A stretch of 12,058 bases of DNA, taken from DAOMFM01 sp035429825. GTDB lineage: Bacteria; Acidobacteriota; Blastocatellia; UBA7656; JADIYM01. Numbering within the stretch: the first letter of the stretch is position 1; each line of letters starts with the position of its first letter. Below, piece after piece: positions 1 to 5,715 of the stretch. Location of the stretch: positions 1 to 12,058 of the forward strand of contig JBGAKX010000135.1 of the NCBI GenBank assembly GCA_044224215.1. Direction: 5' to 3'. The notes below the pieces were generated by a model. The model was not told the origin of the DNA. It worked only from the letters and a program-made list of their open reading frames with translations, and made no database searches. The translations under genes and the position numbers were made by a program.

Positions 1-865
1 CGTAGCCTGTCGGGGTGATGATGCGGCGCAACGGAATGCTCTTCACACCGGTCAGGTACCTCACGACCGAGTTCGCGCGAGCCTGCGACAGCGCCTGATT
101 CTTAGCGGCGCTACCAGTCGTATCCGTATAGCCGGCAACCTCGAGCACGTACCCCTTGGTCGCCATCGCCTGTTCCACGATCTCGTCGAGCTGCTGCTTC
201 GCTTCGAGCGAAAGAACCGAACTGTTGACTGCGAACAGCACCGATACCTGGCTCTTGACGTCGAAGTCGTCCAGGTTCGAGATCCGCTGATTCGCCGCCT
301 CGACGCCTGCATTCGCACGCGCCGCCTCGGCATTCGCCTTCTCGGCCTCTTCCTTGGCCATCTTGGAGAGCTCCGACAGCTCGTCCACCTGGCCCGCGAG
401 CGCCTTGTTCTGCGCTTCGACCTTGCTGACGCGATCTTCCACGGGCGCGACCCTCGAATCGAGCGCCGTTGCGGTCTTCAGGTCCTGTTTGTCGAATCGG
501 ATCTTCGACGCAACAAGCTGGCCGTTCGCGTTGCCGACGCCTTCGACTTCACAGATCAGTCCGCGGAGCAGATTCGTCTCGTCGTAGGTCGCGCCCTTCT
601 TCATGAAGCCGCCCGTCGACTTCACGCTTGTCGCGTCGGTCAGCAGAACGACGGTGTCCATCTTGGTCGTGTCGCGAACCGTGATGGTGTCTGGCTGGCG
701 ATCGACGATGACTCCCTTGATCTTTGCCTTCTGTCCCGCTGCAACCTGGCGGACCCGCGCCTGATTGGCGGTGTCGTCTTGCGCGAATGAAATCTGCGCC
801 CCCGCGCACAGCAGTACAAGCACCAGCGCCGCTGCGCGCGAGACTGTTGTCTTTGTGATCTTCAT
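1..865 (-). CDS. OmpA-family cell-envelope protein, 3' end cut by window edge
   Basis: The frame is open from an ATG at 865-863 to the left edge, giving 288 visible codons. GGGAG at 878-874 lies 8 nt before the ATG and supports this start. Residues 1-28 form a signal peptide: basic KITK, a hydrophobic Ala/Leu/Val core, and probable cleavage after SFA before QDD. Residues about 35-130 look like a small beta-rich domain (GVIVDRQPDTITVRD, then ICEVEG and KIRFDKQDL), similar to DUF5666-like modules; that assignment is tentative. Residues about 135-200 are a coiled coil rich in Ala, Glu and Lys. An OmpA C-terminal domain starts near residue 205 (VLFAVNSSVLSLEAKQQLD), with the peptidoglycan-binding Asp248 in AGYTDTTGS and Arg263 in SQARA. 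The family anchors outer-membrane or periplasmic proteins non-covalently to peptidoglycan. There is no beta-barrel before the OmpA domain, so this is probably a periplasmic or surface linker, not a porin. The neighbouring PPK2 gene is divergent. Confidence 0.9.
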   Translation of the reverse strand, partial: MKITKTTVSRAAALVLVLLCAGAQISFAQDDTANQARVRQVAAGQKAKIKGVIVDRQPDTITVRDTTKMDTVVLLTDATSVKSTGGFMKKGATYDETNLLRGLICEVEGVGNANGQLVASKIRFDKQDLKTATALDSRVAPVEDRVSKVEAQNKALAGQVDELSELSKMAKEEAEKANAEAARANAGVEAANQRISNLDDFDVKSQVSVLFAVNSSVLSLEAKQQLDEIVEQAMATKGYVLEVAGYTDTTGSAAKNQALSQARANSVVRYLTGVKSIPLRRIITPTGY

Positions 866-1073
866 TGTTCTCACTCCCTCCGGGCTCCGGCATCGGCCGA
901 CGTGGCCACCATCCAGAGCCGATTGCCCCATCCTTTTTGTTCTCTGGTCACACTCTGCACAGGCCGCGTATTCGCAGCGGTCTCAAGGTGGTGCGACCTC
1001 CATGTGACGGATAGTAACCGATGTGCGGCAATATGCGCCACAATCCAATCCGGCGAGGTTGCGCGTCAAACTG

Positions 1074-1102
1074 TTGAATCCGGAATTGAGTTCAAGTATG
1101 GA
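1074..1102 (+). promoter_or_regulatory. weak sigma70-like promoter candidate for the PPK2 gene
   Basis: TTGAAT at 1074-1079 is followed after exactly 17 nt by TATGGA at 1097-1102, about 48 nt before the PPK2 ATG. The -35 matches consensus at 4 of 6 positions, but the -10 at only 3 of 6, so this is weak. The rest of the 285-bp divergent spacer (866-1150) shows no convincing gene or strong hairpin. Its short open frames have no coding character. Confidence 0.25.
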
Positions 1103-1150
1103 TGTGACTCCGCAATTCACGATCCAACGTCATAACACGGGAGTCCGAAC

Positions 1151-2065
1151 ATGGCCTCAGACAAGCGAGTCGAGTTCAAGAAGAAGAAGCACGTCGACGA
1201 GTACAAACGCCTGATCGTTACGCCAGGGAAGAAGATCTCGCTCAAGCGCGATTTCAACCCGGGACACACCGCGGATTTCCTGAACGAGGACGACGCGAAA
1301 GAGACGCTTCAGAACGGCGTCAAACAGCTTGCGCGTCTTCAGGACACGCTCTACGCGCAGGACACGTATTCGCTGCTCGTGATCTTTCAGGCCATGGATG
1401 CCGCGGGAAAGGACGGGACGATCAAGCACGTGATGTCGGGTCTGAATCCGCAGGGCTGCCAGGTCTACAGCTTCAAGGCTCCGTCGGCGGAAGAGCTCGA
1501 TCACGACTACCTGTGGCGCACGATGAAGGCGCTCCCCGAGCGCGGCCGCATCGGGATCTTCAACCGGTCCTACTACGAAGAGGTCCTCGTCGCGCGTGTA
1601 CACCCTGAAATCCTTGCCCGGCAACAACTTCCGCCAAACAAGAAGGGCAAGGACATCTGGAAGCAGCGGTTCGAGGAGATCAACAACTTTGAGAAATACC
1701 TCTTCGAAAACGGAATCATCGTCGTCAAGTTCTTCCTGAACGTCTCAAAACAGGAGCAGAAGAAGCGGTTTCTCGAGCGCATCGACGAGCCCGACAAGAA
1801 CTGGAAGTTCTCGATCAACGACGTCAAGGAGCGGTCGTTCTGGAACGATTACATGAAGGCGTTCGAGGACGTCTTGAACAACACGAGCACTACATGGGCC
1901 CCGTGGTACGTCATTCCGGCAGACAACAAGTGGTACTCGAGACTGGTCGTCGCCGGTATTCTTGGGGCGACGATGCGGGCGCTCAAGCTCGAGTATCCGA
2001 CCGTGTCGGCCGAGCAGAAGAAGGCGCTGCAGGAAGCAAAACGGGTGCTCCTGGCTGAGAAGTAG
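1151..2065 (+). CDS. ppk2: Polyphosphate kinase 2 family (PPK2) polyphosphate:nucleotide phosphotransferase
   Basis: This 304-residue cytoplasmic enzyme transfers phosphate between inorganic polyphosphate and nucleotides; PPK2 enzymes of this size mostly run toward NDP/NTP formation. The Walker A loop is at residues 80-91 (QAMDAAGKDGTI, key Asp83 and Lys87). The acidic/basic lid and Walker B region follow: FKAPSAEELDHDYLWR (residues 108-123) and IGIFNRSYYEEV (134-145, Arg139). The conserved tail DEPDKNWKFS (212-221) and APWYVIPADNKWYSRL (250-265) is typical of the single-domain group that includes class III PPK2 (TIGR03709-like). The length is normal for that group. The N-terminus is very Lys-rich (KRVEFKKKKHVDEYKR). 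The start is set by GGGAG at 1139-1143, 7 nt upstream of the ATG. The gene ends with TAG only 15 bp from the convergent amidohydrolase stop. Class III assignment is by motif memory; AMP versus ADP preference cannot be read from the sequence. Confidence 0.95.
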   Translation: MASDKRVEFKKKKHVDEYKRLIVTPGKKISLKRDFNPGHTADFLNEDDAKETLQNGVKQLARLQDTLYAQDTYSLLVIFQAMDAAGKDGTIKHVMSGLNPQGCQVYSFKAPSAEELDHDYLWRTMKALPERGRIGIFNRSYYEEVLVARVHPEILARQQLPPNKKGKDIWKQRFEEINNFEKYLFENGIIVVKFFLNVSKQEQKKRFLERIDEPDKNWKFSINDVKERSFWNDYMKAFEDVLNNTSTTWAPWYVIPADNKWYSRLVVAGILGATMRALKLEYPTVSAEQKKALQEAKRVLLAEK

Positions 2066-2080
2066 CGTCGGCGGTCCGCG

Positions 2081-3448
2081 TCACGAGATCACGTCGCGCA
2101 CGACGTCGCGGACGTCGTCGAGCGACATGTTCGCCAGCCGGCCGTCCGCCACGAGCGGGCGGCCGCCGACCCAGCTGTGCCGCACGGCGCTCTGCGCGAC
2201 CATCGAATAGACGATCGCGTTCAGCAGGTCATCGCCGCCCACCGCGGCCGCGGGCCACAGCGACAGGTCCCCGAGATCGAGCGCGACGAGGTCGGCCCAC
2301 AGACCCGGCGCGATCCGGCCCGTCTCGAGTCCAAGCGTTCGTGCGCCGCCGGAGGTCCCCATTTCGAAGAGCGGCAGCGCGGTGCCGCGGGAATCGCCCG
2401 CGGCGCCGGGTACGATTCCCATCTCGAGCGCACGCACCCGCTGCAGGTATTCGACCGCGCGCATCTCGTCATAGATGTTGAGCCGGTTGTTCGCGTCGGT
2501 GCCGAGCGATACCGGAACCGACCGCGCCACGAGGTCCGGTATGGGCGCGATCCCGTCGCCGAGAGCCATGTTCGTGAGCGGATTGTACGCAAGCGCGCCG
2601 CCGCGCTCGGCGAGCAACGATCGCTCGTGCTCGTCGAGCCAGATGCCGTGAACGATAACCGTGCGTCCCGATAGCGCATTCATCTGATCGAGCGCGCGCA
2701 ACGGCGTAACGCCATAGCGCTCGATCGCGTAGGCGAGGTCGCCCTGCTGTTCCGCGAGATGAATGTGGAACGGACAATTCAGCTCGTCGGCGAGCGCCGC
2801 CGCCGCGCGAATCATCTGTTCGGACGCGCCGTGCAGCGAGTGCGGCGCGGGGCGCACCACAACGGTCGGATCCCCGGCAAAGTGCTCGTGCAACTGCCGG
2901 GTTCGCGCCACCGCGTCGTCGACTGTTTCGCGGAACCGCGCCTGACCGGGCTTCGAGCCGAGGTCGTACATCGTTCGCAGCAACGCGACGCGCAACCCGA
3001 GCGCTCGCCCCGCGTCGACGACCGCGCGCGCGTGCCGGTTCCCGTCCCCGTGCGGACCATCGGGCCCCCAGTGGACGTAGAAGAACTCGCCGACCGACGT
3101 CGTGCCCGACAGCGCCATCTCGGCGTACGCGAGCATCGCCGCGGCGACGAGCGCCCGTTCGTCGAGCCGTTCGACGAGCGGATAGAGATGCCCGTCGACC
3201 CAGTCGCGGAAGTTTGCGGCGTTGTCGCCGTTTCCTCTCAACAGAACCTGAAACGAGTGCGTGTGGCTGTTGACGCACCCCGGCACGATCGCGTGTCCCG
3301 AGAGGTCGACGTGTCGCGCGCCGTACGGAATCGTGACGTCGTGGCGCGAGCCAACCGCGACGATTCGGCCGTCGTCGCCGACGACGACCGCGCCGTCGCG
3401 TACGAACGCACGGTGTATGAAGACGTGATCGGCGGTGAATACTTGCAT
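2081..3448 (-). CDS. Amidohydrolase-superfamily deaminase, HutF-like
   Basis: This is a 455-residue metal-dependent TIM-barrel amidohydrolase with a beta-sandwich made from both termini. Metal and catalytic residues are visible: His62/His64 (NSHTH), His230 and Glu233 (FHIHLAEQQ), His267 (VIVHGIW) and Asp318 (LGTDANN), the pattern of single-metal deaminases. Several stretches resemble N-formimidoylglutamate deiminase (HutF) more than generic SAH/MTA deaminases: HSFQ after the metal motif, SVGEFFYVHWGPDG (residues 118-131), PGQARF (167-172), APHSL (201-205) and NMALGDGI (293-300). The position where I remember HutF having a substrate-carboxylate-binding Arg (APHSLR) is His206 here, so the substrate may differ. 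The ATG at 3448 is 60 bp downstream of the M20 gene on the same strand, suggesting co-transcription. No strong ribosome-binding site is seen. The gene ends in a true TGA at 2083-2081. Alternative reading: another deaminase of the atrazine chlorohydrolase/guanine deaminase type. Confidence 0.85.
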   Translation of the reverse strand: MQVFTADHVFIHRAFVRDGAVVVGDDGRIVAVGSRHDVTIPYGARHVDLSGHAIVPGCVNSHTHSFQVLLRGNGDNAANFRDWVDGHLYPLVERLDERALVAAAMLAYAEMALSGTTSVGEFFYVHWGPDGPHGDGNRHARAVVDAGRALGLRVALLRTMYDLGSKPGQARFRETVDDAVARTRQLHEHFAGDPTVVVRPAPHSLHGASEQMIRAAAALADELNCPFHIHLAEQQGDLAYAIERYGVTPLRALDQMNALSGRTVIVHGIWLDEHERSLLAERGGALAYNPLTNMALGDGIAPIPDLVARSVPVSLGTDANNRLNIYDEMRAVEYLQRVRALEMGIVPGAAGDSRGTALPLFEMGTSGGARTLGLETGRIAPGLWADLVALDLGDLSLWPAAAVGGDDLLNAIVYSMVAQSAVRHSWVGGRPLVADGRLANMSLDDVRDVVRDVIS

Positions 3449-3508
3449 TGCGTGCAGGGCGGCGCGGGATGGCTCGATCGGGCCGGCGATCGTTCGCCGG
3501 TCGTCGCG

Positions 3509-4531
3509 TTACGTCGCAGCGCGTGGACGTTCGAGCAACTCGCGTCCAAGCCGCGTGTAGAGCTCGATGCCCCGGTCAAGCTGTTCGAGCGTGATGTGCT
3601 CGTTCTCGGAGTGGGCGACCTCGATGTCGCCCGGTCCGACGAGAAGGATACGGCCGATCTGCTTCAGAAAACTCGCATCCGTGTTGAAGTTCGCAACGCC
3701 CGTCTCGTATCCGGCCGGCACGTCGAACAGCTCGGGACCGTTCTCGGTCAGGAGCTCGCGCCGCACGCCGTCGACGAGGGCGTCGTCGATCGCCGCCAGA
3801 ATGTCCTCGCTCGGCCCGACCGTTCGGAACATCAACTCGGCGGTCGCGCTCGGCGCCAGGACGTTCGCGGCGACGCCTCCCTGTATCAGACCAATATTGA
3901 AGAACGTCTGGCCGAGGATTTCGTGCATCGGCCAGTCTCGTCGTCGCAGCGACTCCAGTGTCGTGAGCAGACGCTCGACCGCCGAGATCCCGCGATGAGG
4001 AAAGCCCGAATGCGCCGCCTTGCCCTCCGCGACGATGCGGACCTTCACCACGCCCTTCTGTGCGGAGATGACCCGGCACACCGTCGGTTCGCACAGGATG
4101 ATGTCGTCGACGTGCAGTCCGAGCGTCCTCGCCGCCTTTGCCCCGCAGTGGTCCACCTCCTCGCCGACGACGAACAGGTAACCGAATCCCGTCGCGCCCG
4201 TGGCACGCAAGCGCCGGCCGGCCTCGAGCATCGCCACGATTCCACCCTTCGTGTCGCACGCGCCACGGCCAAAGACCGTGCCGTTCTCCTGTCGAAACGG
4301 AATGTGCGGCGGCACGGTGTCGATGTGCGTCGAGAACAGCAGCCGGGGCGACTCGCCGTCGACGATCGCAAACAGGTTGTCGCGGTCGGGCACGACCTGC
4401 TGGCGGCCGACTGTGTATCCATCGGCGCCGAGCTCTCGCTCGAGGATCGCGGCGACGCCCGCCTCGTCTCCGGTTGTCGAGTGGGTGTCTATCAGCTCGC
4501 GCAGCAGTTCAAGCGGTTCGGTGTGTTGCAC
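3509..4531 (-). CDS. M20-family metallohydrolase (ArgE/DapE/LysK-like deacylase)
   Basis: This 340-residue cytoplasmic di-zinc hydrolase probably cleaves an N-acyl or peptide bond of an amino-acid derivative. M20 landmarks appear in order: STHIDTVPP (residues 67-75; His69 metal ligand, Asp71 support), GRGACDTKGG (88-97; bridging Asp93), VGEEVDHCG (122-130; Glu124/Glu125, general base and ligand), CEPT (147-150; Glu148 ligand), a dimerisation lid beginning near AEGKAAHSGFPHRG (168-181), and AHSENEH (306-312; His307 ligand). All catalytic residues look intact. It is somewhat shorter than typical ArgE (about 380). It starts with GTG at 4531-4529, with GAGAGG about 6 nt upstream, and the next ATG would cost conserved N-terminal sequence. 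It is the first gene of a likely two-gene operon with the HutF-like amidohydrolase and is divergent from the receiver gene. Its isolation from arginine or lysine genes argues against a housekeeping biosynthetic role. The substrate is unknown. Confidence 0.88.
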   Translation of the reverse strand: MQHTEPLELLRELIDTHSTTGDEAGVAAILERELGADGYTVGRQQVVPDRDNLFAIVDGESPRLLFSTHIDTVPPHIPFRQENGTVFGRGACDTKGGIVAMLEAGRRLRATGATGFGYLFVVGEEVDHCGAKAARTLGLHVDDIILCEPTVCRVISAQKGVVKVRIVAEGKAAHSGFPHRGISAVERLLTTLESLRRRDWPMHEILGQTFFNIGLIQGGVAANVLAPSATAELMFRTVGPSEDILAAIDDALVDGVRRELLTENGPELFDVPAGYETGVANFNTDASFLKQIGRILLVGPGDIEVAHSENEHITLEQLDRGIELYTRLGRELLERPRAAT

Positions 4532-4635
4532 TGGAGGCCTCTCGGCCGCGAAAGTTGCGCAGACAGCAGGCGGCGACCGGGATTCTCGATCCGGGGTGCC
4601 ACGCTGTCAAGAAGCGCGAATCGATTTTGGCGTTG

Positions 4636-4644
4636 TGCTACATT
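4636..4644 (+). promoter_or_regulatory. extended -10 promoter candidate for the receiver gene
   Basis: TGCTACATT has the TGnTAnnnT form of an extended -10 element, 19 nt before the receiver ATG, in the 132-bp divergent spacer. I see no good -35 hexamer at 16-18 nt. A similar TGCTA-containing element lies before the carboxylase gene at 9032. No clear ribosome-binding site follows, so the message may be leader-poor. Confidence 0.3.
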
Positions 4645-4663
4645 GCCGTCACGACGGCTGAAT

Positions 4664-5056
4664 ATGACGGCTGATGTCCACAACGACGAGTCCCGGCCGA
4701 TCTCCGTGCTCGTGATCGAGGACGATGTCGACTCGCTCGACCTCTACCAGGTGCTGCTCGAGTCACTTGGCTGGCGCGTTGCCACGGCTGGAACGGCGGC
4801 AGCGGCGCTTGCCCACGTCGACGTGTCGCAAATCGACGTCATCCTGTCGGACCTCGGCCTGCCCGACACGGACGGGTTCGAGTTGCTGCCTGCGCTTCGC
4901 CAGCGCGCCGGACGCCGCGTTCCGGCGGTTGCCATCTCGGGGTTTGGCCTCGACGACGACATTCGCCGGGCGCTCGAGGCGGGCTTTGACGTTCACATGA
5001 CAAAGCCAATCCGGCTTGGCGACCTGCGCGGGGTGGTCGAGCGCCTGGTCCGGTAG
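4664..5056 (+). CDS. Stand-alone CheY-like response-regulator receiver
   Basis: This 130-residue single receiver domain is phosphorylated by a histidine kinase, which is not in the window. Landmarks: acidic pair in VIEDDVDS (Glu19, Asp20, Asp21), phospho-acceptor Asp63 in LSDLGLPDTDG, switch Ser92 in AISGFG, and Lys114 in MTKP. No output domain follows; the protein ends right after the last receiver helix (RGVVERLVR). It therefore acts like CheY or as a phosphorelay intermediate, and it most resembles receivers detached from hybrid kinases. The frame is open far upstream (to about 2759), but that part runs antisense to the M20 and amidohydrolase genes and is a GC-rich artefact. The ATG at 4664 is chosen because it begins about 12 residues before the first beta strand (SVLVIEDD). 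The gene is convergent with the rhodanese and divergent from the M20 gene. Confidence 0.93.
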   Translation: MTADVHNDESRPISVLVIEDDVDSLDLYQVLLESLGWRVATAGTAAAALAHVDVSQIDVILSDLGLPDTDGFELLPALRQRAGRRVPAVAISGFGLDDDIRRALEAGFDVHMTKPIRLGDLRGVVERLVR

Positions 5057-5070
5057 CGGCACTGGCGGGC

Positions 5071-5100
5071 GAGCGCGATCCGTTCGGACGGACCGCGCTC
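5071..5100. terminator. Hairpin between convergent receiver and rhodanese genes
   Basis: The arms at 5071-5082 (GAGCGCGATCCG) and 5089-5100 (CGGACCGCGCTC) pair over 12 bp with one A-C mismatch and a 6-nt loop (TTCGGA). It sits in the 68-bp gap between the TAG at 5054-5056 and the rhodanese TAG at 5125-5127. The near-symmetric arms would form a hairpin in transcripts from either side, consistent with a bidirectional terminator. There is no T-tract on either side, so intrinsic termination strength is doubtful. Confidence 0.5.
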
Positions 5101-5124
5101 GAAACCGCCGAGTCGTTCGACGCG

Positions 5125-5637
5125 CTACGGATGCGGCGTCGGCTGCGGAGCGCCCACTGGAGCCGGCGCGGGTTCCGGCGCCAACTGTTCAGTCGGCATC
5201 TGGGCCAGCTGCCATGCGCTCAGACCGCCGAGAAGGGCGAATGCATTCGTAAAACCGAGTTCCTGCAATTTGAGCACCGCACCGGCGCTCGTATGTTCGC
5301 TCGGTCAGGTGCAGTACGCGAGAATGAAGGTGTCCTTTGGAAGGTCCTTGGACCATTCCGGCACCTTGTCGACGGGAACCAGCTGCGCGCCCTTCACCAT
5401 CGGTCCGCTGAACTTTGACCGCGTATCGATGATGGTGATCTTCTCGCCGGCGTCGATCCGCTTCTTGACGTCCTCGGCGCTCATGCGTCGTGCCACGGTG
5501 ACGTCGAACGGCGCGGTCGTGACCTGTGCCGGCGCCGAAACCGGCGCGGGCTTGGGCGCGGCCGGCTGCTGCGCCAATCCGCTTCCGGCCGCGAGAACGG
5601 TGGCAACCGTCGCGGTCAGCAATCTCGTTAGGTACAT
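5125..5637 (-). CDS. Exported rhodanese-like selenoprotein with Cys-Thr-Sec motif (in-frame TGA)
   Basis: This 170-residue sulfurtransferase-fold protein is read through an in-frame TGA at codon 111. Residues 1-22 are a signal peptide (MYLTRLL, hydrophobic core, GLA before QQ), followed by a Pro/Ala linker. The rhodanese domain starts near residue 50 (VTVARRMSAEDVKKRIDAG), continues with TIIDTRSKFSGPMVKGA (residues 69-85), and reaches the active-site loop ILAYCT (105-110; catalytic Cys109). After TGA the same frame gives PSEHTSAGAVLKLQELGF, then the typical rhodanese ending ALLGGLSAWQLAQMP, a Pro-rich tail and TAG. Relatives of this type usually read YCxCPxE, so TGA occupies the second Cys position. 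Stopping at TGA would delete the second half of the domain including the loop that shapes the active site. A SECIS-like hairpin follows. The SD AGGAGG is 3 nt before the ATG. The gene lies 78 bp after the PQQ dehydrogenase on the same strand. Expected role: periplasmic sulfur, thiol or selenium redox chemistry; substrate unknown. Alternative: a nonsense-mutated pseudogene. Confidence 0.8.
5272..5290 (-). promoter_or_regulatory. Putative bacterial SECIS element
   Basis: On the minus strand the coding RNA has arm GAGCGCC (5290-5284), loop GGUGC (5283-5279) and arm GGUGCUC (5278-5272). That is 7 consecutive pairs including one G-U; an eighth G-C pair could close a GUG triloop. From the end of UGA to the loop is 21 nt, within the 16-37 nt window I recall for bacterial SECIS models, and the loop begins with G as those models require. 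SelB would bind this element to deliver Sec-tRNA to the UGA. It is seen directly as a hairpin; its function is inferred. Confidence 0.65.
5305..5307 (-). other. In-frame TGA, proposed selenocysteine codon (Sec111)
   Basis: The codons read TAC TGC ACC TGA CCG AGC GAA, that is Tyr-Cys-Thr-[TGA]-Pro-Ser-Glu. The TGA replaces the Cys expected two residues after the catalytic Cys. TGA is a normal stop for the amidohydrolase (2083-2081) and the hydrolase-DinB gene (7504-7502), which speaks against genome-wide TGA reassignment. Confidence 0.75.
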
Positions 5638-5640
5638 AGG

Positions 5641-5646
5641 CCTCCT
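5641..5646 (-). promoter_or_regulatory. Ribosome-binding site of the rhodanese gene
   Basis: A full-consensus AGGAGG ends 3 nt (CCT) before the ATG at 5637-5635. The spacing is shorter than the usual 5-9 nt, but no better start lies in frame, and the residues that follow form a clean signal peptide. Confidence 0.55.
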
Positions 5647-5672
5647 GCAATGATGTCGAATGGAATGCCGCT

Positions 5673-5708
5673 CACCATCGCTGCCACTACGGCGCCCGCT
5701 CGATGGTG
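5673..5708. repeat. 8-bp inverted repeat in the dehydrogenase-rhodanese gap
   Basis: CACCATCG at 5673-5680 is the exact reverse complement of CGATGGTG at 5701-5708, with a 20-nt GC-rich loop. It begins 7 bp after the dehydrogenase stop and could be a weak terminator or an mRNA structure that uncouples the rhodanese from the upstream gene. There is no T-tract. Confidence 0.35.
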
Positions 5709-5715
5709 CCAGAGG

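Noticed and set aside
902..1135. Small open frames in the OmpA-PPK2 spacer
   Set aside because: They overlap each other in different frames, have no ribosome-binding site and no protein-like composition. The spacer more likely carries divergent promoters.
2759..4663. Very long plus-strand open frame (about 635 codons) running into the receiver gene
   Set aside because: It lies antisense to the M20 and amidohydrolase genes, has Arg/Val/Asp-rich sequence without domains, and only the last 130 codons form a receiver. High GC content makes such frames common.
5305..5637. Rhodanese annotated as a 110-residue protein ending at TGA
   Set aside because: The domain would end at the active-site loop, while matching rhodanese sequence continues in frame for another 59 residues.
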